DNA from: Avena insularis | Taxonomy: Eukaryota > Streptophyta > Magnoliopsida > Poales > Poaceae | DNA: 64,000 nt | Assembly (NCBI GenBank): GCA_023614405.1 | Contig: CM042697.1 | Coordinates: 188,541,189-188,605,188 of the forward strand | Direction: 5' to 3' | Part shown: piece by piece, positions 56,691-64,000 of the stretch | How the letters are laid out: each line of letters starts with the position of its first letter | Position numbering within the stretch: the stretch's first letter is position 1 | Made by a program: the position numbers and the translations under genes | The notes under the pieces: model-generated | Database searches by the model: none | Seen by the model: the letters and a program-made list of their open reading frames with translations, nothing else | What the model was told of the DNA's origin: nothing

Positions 56691-57410
56691 ATGCAGAGCC
56701 TTTTTCATGTCAACAAGGTTTGGAGGAAGAAATAAGAGAAGCCTGTGAAGAGGATCGAAGAAGTAAAACCTAAAGAAGCGTCATCGCCATCTAGCCCGGA
56801 GATCAAGGAAATCAAGCCTCTCCCAAATTGGGAGGACATGTTCCCGCAGAGGATGGATATGATAAGGCAAGCAGAGTAGAGAAAGAACAAGGATGAGTAT
56901 CCCCCTAATCCTTATCGTCACAACTTAAGATCTTATTATAAAACTCCTCTCAGTCCGTCACCTCTCAAGCCTAAGAAGGTGCGGCCAGATGAGATTCATG
57001 ATAAGATCTATCAATTGGAAAAAGCCTCGAAAGCATGTGTTGAAACTATTGGGGAAGGGATTTACTCCTACTGGAAGATGAGAAAAGACCTTCAGTAAAA
57101 GGTCAATGACATCGATGGTAGAGTTGGTTTGTTCCTTAAAATTGGTTTTGAGTTGACATATGAGAATAAATTCCTCAAGAGGAATATTTTGAAGCTTGAA
57201 TTCGACATGTCCAAGCTCTACAGCCGCCTTGCAAGCATAGCTAAGGCTTGCAACATAGAAGAAGGCGATGTTCTTCTCACCCATGAGAAGAAATATGTAC
57301 CAACAAGGAGTTATTTGATCCCGCCTGGTTTGATTCCAAGATTGGGGAGATCTTTAAGACCTTGTAATCTATCTTATAAGTTTAGCTTTTGCATTAGTTC
57401 AAGCTTATAA
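56691..57410 (+). pseudogene. Athila2 extra ORF (env position), decayed
   Basis: One reading frame from ATG 56691 to the stop after 57407 stays in register with only three internal stops (after WRKK at 56733-56735, after MIRQAE, and after RKDLQ). It encodes a basic start, Ser/Pro/Lys-rich linkers (EIKEIKPLPNWEDMFPQRMD), then a helical, coiled-coil-prone C-terminal part (LKLEFDMSKLYSRLASIAKA). Athila elements often carry an ORF here that has been compared with env genes. No membrane segment is visible, and the function is unknown. Confidence 0.55.
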
Positions 57411-58263
57411 ATAAATTATGCATCATTAGAATTCCCTTTGGGAATAGTCAATCCCTTTATGAAATTCTGTGTTTATCATTATATATGGAGTTTTATTGAG
57501 TTTGTGGTTATCTTATTAGATATATGGACAATATTGAGTATTATTTCACTTGCACTTTATGATAGCATTAGTAGTCTTCCACACCCTTGGTATGAATGGA
57601 ACATACAAAGTTTATTTATTTGATATGTTGTGAGTTCATGGTTTGATTTACAAATAAATAATTATACTAGTAACAAAGTTGAGAAAGAAACCTTGAACAA
57701 AGAAGAATTAAAAAGTGTTATCAAATTGGAGTGAGAACAAGATGAGGTAGACTATTCAAGTCATGAGGATACTTCATATACAATTGGAATTTGATAATTG
57801 AGCATTAATATTTGAATTCCCTCTTGAGGTGGAATGTAGGGCTAGCTTCTTTGCATAACACTTAAAGATAAAAGTGTGAGCAAAAGGAAAATAAAATGTG
57901 CAAAGAGCAAATAGGAATACACCATTATCTTATGGTGAGACAAAGAAACGTTTGAGATTTTAAATCCCAAGTGAATACTTAATTGTAAACACTTGGGACT
58001 ACCTCACTAACTCATTTGGTCGAACCAACACAATCTTACATTATATAGAGAGGTAACCTTTTGTGAACTATTAAATGCTAAGGTCTGGAAGTCTACTAAT
58101 ACTATTCGGATAGTTCAAGTAAGGTAATATTCATGAATTTAGTCTTATACATCTTGTATGGTAAGAACATGATGCAAATTCCTCATTTATTTTATTGACT
58201 CACCTTCATGAATATGAGGATCACATCCATTAAGCTATAAACTTGCTCGAGACTAGCAAGAGT
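57411..58263 (+). other. Athila2 3' non-coding region
   Basis: AT-rich sequence without protein similarity, ending at the polypurine tract. Short open frames (for example 57438-57623) look like chance. Confidence 0.5.
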
Positions 58264-58279
58264 TTAAGCTTGGGGAAAT
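58264..58279 (+). other. Athila2 polypurine tract
   Basis: TTAAGCTTGGGGAAAT directly precedes the TG of the 3' LTR. The AAGCTTGGGGA core is shared with Athila1 (minus strand, near 47010-47025). Confidence 0.8.
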
Positions 58280-59671
58280 TGATGAGTGCATATTTGCATC
58301 ATGTTTTGTATTATTTTTTTGCACTATAGTGGTAAGATCTTGGTATTTTATGGCGCTCGCGTGCATCTTTTATGTCTATTTTTACCAGGATCAGACAGGT
58401 GATGAATACAATGGACACAATTCTTGGATCAGTTGTACTGGAGCGAAAAGGAGTCAAAAACAGCGTAAATCGCAAATTTGTGAAGTATCAATAACAACAG
58501 AAGAAAACTTGCGGTGATCGCATCAAGCTGAGACTTTAACGACCAACTATACGATAGGAATACTTTTTTCGGCCATATAGTTCCCGCCGTATAGTTGCCG
58601 CCGCCATAGCCTCCGCAAATAGTTTTGCCCCATGCAATCATATCGGGGACATGACATCCAGAACACCCAGAAATCATAGAAAACCTCACCTTCGGAAGGT
58701 ATCTAGAGGGGGAACTTGCCAAAGGGATCCATCTTTGCCTACACAGATCTGGGAGGCTAAGGCATCTATCTTCTTCATCATCAACTGCTGCATCACCACC
58801 ATATCTATCCATCCCATCTACATCCCATCTAGATCTTGTTGTAATTCCCGTACTAGTTGTGGATTTATAAAAGAACTATTCATCTATGATTGTTTCTATT
58901 ATCATTGCCATGATGCTGTTTGCATCCATGTCTGAGTAGATCGTTAGTTCTTGTGAGATGGAGAAACCCTAGCATATGATTGAGATAAGATATATATTAT
59001 CATGTTATACATCATTCTGTGTATGTTTTAATTGTTTTCATCCTGATGTTGAGAGTTGTGCACCTCTTAATATTTGCCTCTTATGGGGACTTGATGAAGG
59101 GGACTACCTGTTGGTAGACGGAGGGATGATAGAACTTACTGTGACTATAAAGCTATTGTCATTCTTCATGTACTAACTTGGGGAAGCAAGGAGAACTCAT
59201 TAAGCCATGTGATGCCACGGGAGAAATCCCTTCATAGTGAGATAACACGATTGATGTCGTTTACTTGTCTGCTGTGGTTAGTGGTTGCTGCCTATTCGTC
59301 CATATATGGAGCTCCTCCCACATACGTATATGTCATGAGAATAATTGTTATGATAATCATGATTACTCTATCTAAATTTCTAGCAGTGTATCCACCACTC
59401 CCCGGGTAAGCTTTTTACCTATTGTAGTTCCAAGCTCTCTTACATATGCGATTCTTACTTTCTACATTAAGTTTTAATTTAGTTTAATTAATTGGTTTGA
59501 TCCATCAAAACCCAAAAACAACTCTATTTTTCTTGCATCTTTAATTTATTTCTTAAGTACTTCATTGAGTTTTAGTTAAAAGCATTTTAGTATTTTGCTT
59601 GGTGCTCCCTATGTGGTCGATATCTTTATTTTGAAACTAGCTACAAACGATCTGTGCACTTGTAGTCATCA
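58280..59671 (+). repeat. Athila2 3' LTR
   Basis: Starts TGATGAGTGCATATTTGC and ends GTAGTCATCA. Only one copy exists in the window. It contains the direct and inverted CAACTATA motif pair at 58540-58600. Confidence 0.75.
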
Positions 59672-61870
59672 GGGAACAAATAACAACACATGCATGATCA
59701 ACCTCGGGAAAACCAACTAAAAACTCAACAAGGCATCATGACAAAGCAATCACAAGATTCATATAATATTTTAGGAGGACACCCTACTAAGCTACCCGCG
59801 ATAAACTTTGTCAGCTCCGAGACGGACCTAGAGGTTTGTGATGATAGCTGTAAATGACTAGGAACCCAAAAGTATGACTGGGCTTATCGATAACTTGAAA
59901 CCGTGGCACGGGGTTTAAAAGAAGTACATTAGTCAACACTCCTCGAGCAACGGTAGTTAATAAAGCAGTATCATGGCATAAGTACAGGATATTAATGAAG
60001 CCCCAAACTACTTTGTGGCCGCAAGAAATAGGATATGATTCATTCTTAAAAAACAAATAGCATATACTGCCCACTGGTGCCACTGCATTAGTTATAACTA
60101 TTCCCAGTATTTTAATATCAGTTATAATTCGAGTCATGATCATCTCCAACATAAATCAAGTGGAAACCTTCCAACAATTGTGGAACAACGACGGTGCAAA
60201 ACAACTCATGCGCAATCAACTATGACTCGCAAGGCCGACTATCTACCAATCAATAAAAGGAACAAGCGATGCAACAATTACAACTAATATGGAAGAATCG
60301 GCATGACTATGATATGATGCATGACATAGAAAGTTAATGGTGCAAAATATGTTGAAAAGCATAGAAAATTGATGATACAACATTAGTGAGGCATTATCAA
60401 CAAGAAATAATCACTTATCAATTTTATTCATCATGTTATATTTTGATAAAAAATTCTGATCTTACAAGTTCCCCATGATGCATGATGCAATTTTAAATCA
60501 GTAATGCATAGTTGGAAAGGGCTCATCGCGCTGATCGATTTAGACATACTATTTGTCGAATTCGGAATTACAGTTTAAAAGATATGGATTTATTAAGAAA
60601 AGGCATTTTGAAGCATTCAATTAATTTCGAAATTTTTAGTTGTTCAAAAATTATTTTGGAGGTAATATTATTATTCCTAGCATTTTTCTGATCAAGGAAC
60701 ATATATTGTTTTAATTGCATTTAAGAATTGAAAGATGGGAATTAACATAAATTAAATCATTTAATAATATTAGAAACCATTTAATAATATGTGCAAAAAA
60801 TAAACCAAGGCCAGATTCATGTTCAAAATTCAAAAACAAACAAGTTTCATGTTTTAAGGTTTTTCAAATTCTTTTTAGATTTCCCTTAAAATATGTTCAA
60901 AGTTTGAATTAGTATTTTTGACTGAATTGAAATTCAAATTGATTAGAAAACGGGTCTGGTCTTTTTCTATAGGGACAGATCCAGCCACCATCACAGATGG
61001 GTGGGCCTGCGGGGTGCCTGGTTCCCACACTGGCATTCCAAGTGGTATGATTGATAGGTGGGCCAAAGATATGAACGTCGGGTTGAGGATCAAAAAGGAC
61101 AGGGGCTATGTGAAAGATGGCCACAGCTGATCTCTGAACTGAAGGAAGCACTACAATGTTACTAAACTATCTTACAAACTGAACAACATAGGAGCACGCG
61201 CGGATAGAGATGGAACGATTGTGGGGGAAAACTCACCTTGGCCGATCTGGAGGGAGGAAGTAGTTCTGGGTGACGCGTGGTGTCGAGGAAGACCAAAAAC
61301 AGGCGACGCCTAGACCAGGGCACACCGGAGGTCGCCGACGACGAGCACCTACAGAATTACGGGGTGGTCAACACCGGTAGCATGGTATAAAGGGAGTTAG
61401 AGAACATGGAGAGTCCTGGGAGATCCGCCGTCTCACCTTGGTGGCTAAGGAGTGGCTAGGAAAACGGAGGGGCGCAGGGTCACCAGAATTTTCAACAGAA
61501 CGCGGCGGTTGGAGGGAGGAAACGGCGATCACATCAGCGATTCCAGGCTTCCCAAGGTGAATTGAGCATCTTAGGAGGACGAGGGCATCAGGGCGCATCT
61601 CCTGGTGCGCTCGGCTCGGATGGGGGTAGATGAAGGCGGTGGCGCTAGGGCGGGAAGAGAGGTGGGTGGTGGCGGCTTTCGCACGGAAGAGATAGGGGAG
61701 CAGGGGTAGCTGGGGGTAGGGTTTGCAAGAGGAGAAGATAAGGGCGAGGTCACGTGGCCAGTGTGAGGGGGAGCTGACGCGGACGATGGCGCGGAAACGG
61801 CCACCTACCCGATCCGTCGAGATTTTTAACTTGCGGCCCGAAAGTTGAAGCGCCAAGGCAATGCGGGGTC
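59672..61870 (-). mobile_element. X3: diverged inverted copy of the X-type LTR
   Basis: In reverse complement, 60180-60620 aligns clearly with 4070-4720 and 36680-37330: shared are AATTCCGAATTTGACAAAT-like, GATCAGCGCGATGAGCCC and TTGTAATTGTTGCATCGCTT. A deletion removes about 200 bases before GGCCTTGCGAGTCAT. Similarity towards 59700 and towards 61200 is weaker. The minus-strand part 61230-61860 is GC-rich and leader-like with AAGGTGAG donor-like sites, as in S1. The right boundary is estimated. Confidence 0.6.
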
Positions 61871-62479
61871 CGACTTCGTCGGTATTGGATCACGATACCC
61901 CGAGTTAGTGTGCCAAATGCTCAGAGTGTCTTTTTGGGCACGAATTCAACACACCGTTTGAACATGGGAAAACTCGCTAACGCCCGTCATTGGGCCCCTC
62001 CTGTCACCTTTGACCGTTAAGTCACTGCCATCCTGGCTGCCATGTAGACTTGCAGCATTGGCGCCCTCGTGTTCAAACCGTCTTTTTGACCCAGCCTTCT
62101 TCTTCCCCAAAGTGGCGATCCATGGTCACCGCCATGGCGTAGAGCTGGGAGGGAATTACTTCAGCAGCGAGATCTGGCACCCGGCTGAACCTGATCGGTA
62201 TCCCCTCCTCCTCCCAAACTAGAGATCCACCCATGGCACGACACCGGGACGATATTGTGGTCCCATTGTCCTTGTCCAAAATCCGAGCTCGCTATCGCTG
62301 TTTGTCGCACCCGCACCAGCCAATGCGCCTTACTCTCCGAACCCCAAGGCAACATCCAATCTGTTTGGCACAATGCCAACAAGGTGAAATTCCATCCAGT
62401 TTTCTTCTTGTGATTGTGGTAGTAGAAAACATGTATCGATATATTTTTTACTAGACTTTCATTTGAAATTATTGGCTCC
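61871..62479. other. No feature recognised
   Basis: Mixed-composition sequence between X3 and the Myb-like fragment. Open frames are short, on both strands, and unrelated to any family I recognise. Confidence 0.4.
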
Positions 62480-62740
62480 ATGATGAAGAAAAACAGAGAA
62501 CCTAAATGGGATAACAATGAAGACCATAGTCTGTACTTTGCATTACATTAACAAGGGCTCGTTGACGAAGCATGTTACCAAGAGAGTGGATTTCATCAGC
62601 CATTGCCAAAAAATATGGGAAAAAATCCATGAGTTATTGAATGCAAATACGCGAAGAGAAGCTAGATCCATGTCATCAATCATCAATAGGTGGCACATTA
62701 TAGTGATGTGTTCAAATATGTACACATTCATAACAATAAC
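62480..62740 (+). pseudogene. Myb/SANT-like (PIF-associated type) domain fragment
   Basis: ATG at 62480 opens NREPKWDNNEDHSLYFAL, then stops. In another frame from 62517 it continues with HCQKIWEKIHELLNANTRRE and SMSSIINRWHIIVMCSNMY. The pattern (ED..L..A, a W-x-x-I-H segment and a SL..RW..I segment) is that of the Myb/SANT-like domain found in grass proteins linked to PIF/Harbinger transposons or in trihelix-like proteins. One frameshift separates the two parts and no C-terminal part follows. Presumably it is a gene or transposon fragment. Confidence 0.45.
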
Positions 62741-63076
62741 TTATGGCGGCAGTGTTGCTAGCTATTTGTATGAGCTGTTCATTTTATATGATCGTGGCAC
62801 CTTACTTTCCTGGATACTAGTAAACTTGAAATTGCAACCCCCCGCATTAACTTGCCCGTATAGCAACCCCCCACATTTACTTGACAGGAACCAAACTGAC
62901 GAGAGAGAATGCATGCGGGATCGTGGGCGGTTGGGCTTGTGGTTGTTGTGTGCATGTGGTCGTCTCGTTTCCACACGCTTCCCTTGGCATTCCCATGCCT
63001 TCTTTAAAAATTTCTGTCTCTAGAACAGCCTCCTCTGCCATTCGACAGGACTGAGACCACACGAACACCATCATCC

Positions 63077-64000
63077 ATGGCTGGCAACAAGTAGTAGGAT
63101 TTGCCGTGGGCTGATCTCCCTGAGGGAGTCTACAGAAGATAGGTGACATCTTCTAGTCGCCTTCCGGACAGTCTGCAGCGCTTGGCGCGGCTTCACGGAT
63201 GAGCACTTTATACCAGCCAACTGGATTGTTCTAGAGCACCAGTTGTCGCCGGAGTATGGGGTAGACGACGCCGCCATCACATTGATTAATGTGAGAACCG
63301 ACCGCTACCTTGAGAAGAAGATTAGTCGGGTTATTCCCAGGTGCTTTCTTGATATTCATCTGTATATGTGTGATCCTTTTTTTGCATTCACCTCGTGTAC
63401 GATATGTTATTCATGTTTTGTTTCTCCATCTACTTGTTTTACCTTGATTGAATCTCTGTCTATTTACCTTGACAGAATCTCTGCTTCTCATCTCTCTCTC
63501 TCTCTGCTCTCTCTCTGTGTGTCTCTGGAAGGTACTTTTACGTCGGTAGCACAACCGGCGGCCTCCTTGTGCTTGGACAGAGGGTGCAGCCATACAAGAC
63601 ATGGTTGTACAACCCCTTCTCGGGCGCTATCAAGTTCTTGAGGGTGGAGATACCGACCGAGCAGGTGGCTTCTGTCGCTGTGATGATGTTCTCGTTGTTG
63701 ATGGTGTGTACATCAAATCTTCAGAACACCATCATTCGGTGGTCGGATGAGGGCACGGAGGAAGGCAGTCGCCCGGTCTTTTCTGAAGGGCGGTACACAT
63801 CGAATGACTTCTTATGCCGGTGATGTTTTCGTCGCAGATAGATATGGGTCTGTCCTCTCGACTATGGCTGGTGCTGCTCATGGAGATGTCCAGACGCAAT
63901 GCTCCACACGAACCCTAAAAATGCATGCCACCCTTGAAGGCCCTGTTCCGGGCTGCCGGTACCCGGAGAATCGTTTTTACCTCGTCAAGTCCGAGGGGAG
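63077..64000 (+). pseudogene. F-box protein with DUF295-like domain, broken, runs off the window
   Basis: F-box proteins link substrates to SCF ubiquitin ligases. ATG 63077 is followed by TAG TAG, then WADLPEGVYR (F-box start). In another frame come LLVAFRTVCSAWRGFTDEHF and LINVRTDRYLEKKISRVIPR. An intron 63341-63531 has GT-AG ends and a CT-rich tract, and splicing keeps the frame. Exon 2 reads YFYVGSTTGGLLVLGQRV and LYNPFSGAIKFLRVEIP, and after a frameshift near 63800 YAGDVFVADRYGSVLSTMAG and RFYLVKSEG at the edge. The order fits the plant F-box/DUF295 family. Stops and at least two frameshifts make it a pseudogene, unless the assembly has errors. Confidence 0.7.
63491..63520 (+). repeat. 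CT-rich microsatellite in the F-box intron
   Basis: Mostly (CT)n with one GC interruption, followed by GTGTGT. It forms the pyrimidine tract before the acceptor at 63531. Confidence 0.8.

Larger units (their letters stand above)
51621..59671 (+). mobile_element. Athila2: 5'-truncated Athila-type gypsy element
   Basis: It begins inside gag and runs through protease, RT, RNase H, integrase, a decayed extra ORF, polypurine tract and 3' LTR (58280-59671). Domain order and sequences such as CPHHHLPDWLITHTFYGGL and YRPQTSGQVELYNREIK place it in the Athila lineage. It is a different family from Athila1: LTR TGATGAGTGC against TGATAAGTCG. The 5' LTR, primer-binding site and start of gag are absent, so no target duplication can be checked. 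Confidence 0.83.

Noticed and set aside
61368..61856. A 162-codon minus-strand open frame
   Set aside because: Low-complexity, Pro/Ser/Arg-rich translation with no family resemblance, lying in the GC-rich leader-like part of X3 and containing splice-donor-like sites.
1..64000. tRNA, rRNA, CRISPR arrays, bacterial operons or organelle insertions
   Set aside because: No cloverleaf-forming, rRNA-like, spaced-repeat or plastid/mitochondrial gene sequence was recognised on reading. tRNA-like strings are primer-binding sites only.

Overview
The window looks like intergenic DNA of a large-genome grass, most likely Triticeae (wheat/barley/rye group). Almost all of it is nested LTR retrotransposons of types typical of grass genomes: Tat-type and Athila-type Ty3/gypsy, a SIRE/Maximus-like Ty1/copia, and long-LTR chromovirus/LARD-like elements. 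Only the last ~1.5 kb holds host-gene sequence, and that is decayed. No bacterial-type genes, rRNA, tRNA or CRISPR were seen. Family and lineage names come from protein motifs and element layout; no database was searched. The short names X, S1, S2, Tat1, Tat2, Athila1 and Athila2 are mine.

Layout. The oldest frame is a long-LTR element X. Its upstream LTR enters from before base 1 and ends at 34121, followed by a primer-binding site and a ~0.85 kb internal remnant; its second LTR starts at 34977. Into the first LTR went solo LTR S1 (587-3663) and the Tat-type gypsy element Tat1 (4727-32379, minus strand). Into the gag of Tat1 went a SIRE-like copia element (15796-30456, plus strand), and into the integrase of that element went solo LTR S2 (20694-23390). 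This nest is four levels deep (X, Tat1, copia, S2). Into the second X LTR went Tat2 (from 37740, plus strand), and into the integrase tail of Tat2 went Athila1 (45448-51362, minus strand). Around 51.62 kb Tat2 breaks off and a second, 5'-truncated Athila element follows (Athila2, to 59671). Next comes a diverged, inverted copy of the X LTR (59672 to about 61870), then a Myb/SANT-like domain fragment (62480-62740) and an F-box/DUF295-like pseudogene that runs off the right edge (63077-64000).

Function. Every autonomous element is broken by stops, frameshifts or insertions, and several have lost catalytic residues. Tat1 has Asp to Asn at the catalytic positions of protease, reverse transcriptase and integrase. 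Athila2 lost an RT Asp and an integrase Asp. The copia integrase has Glu at its second catalytic position. Tat1 also carries an intron-containing gene in antisense to gag-pol (5846-9484) with its own TATA-like site; its product matches the grass 'putative gypsy type transposon' family.

The most interesting signals not explained by ordinary annotation are: (1) a small Cys-rich, frame-preserving exon-like block with a GC-type splice donor shared by the two solo LTRs; (2) two gag-like domains in tandem in both Tat elements; (3) short palindromic or inverted motifs reiterated both in the LTR and in the 3' internal region of the copia element and, with a different motif, of Athila2.
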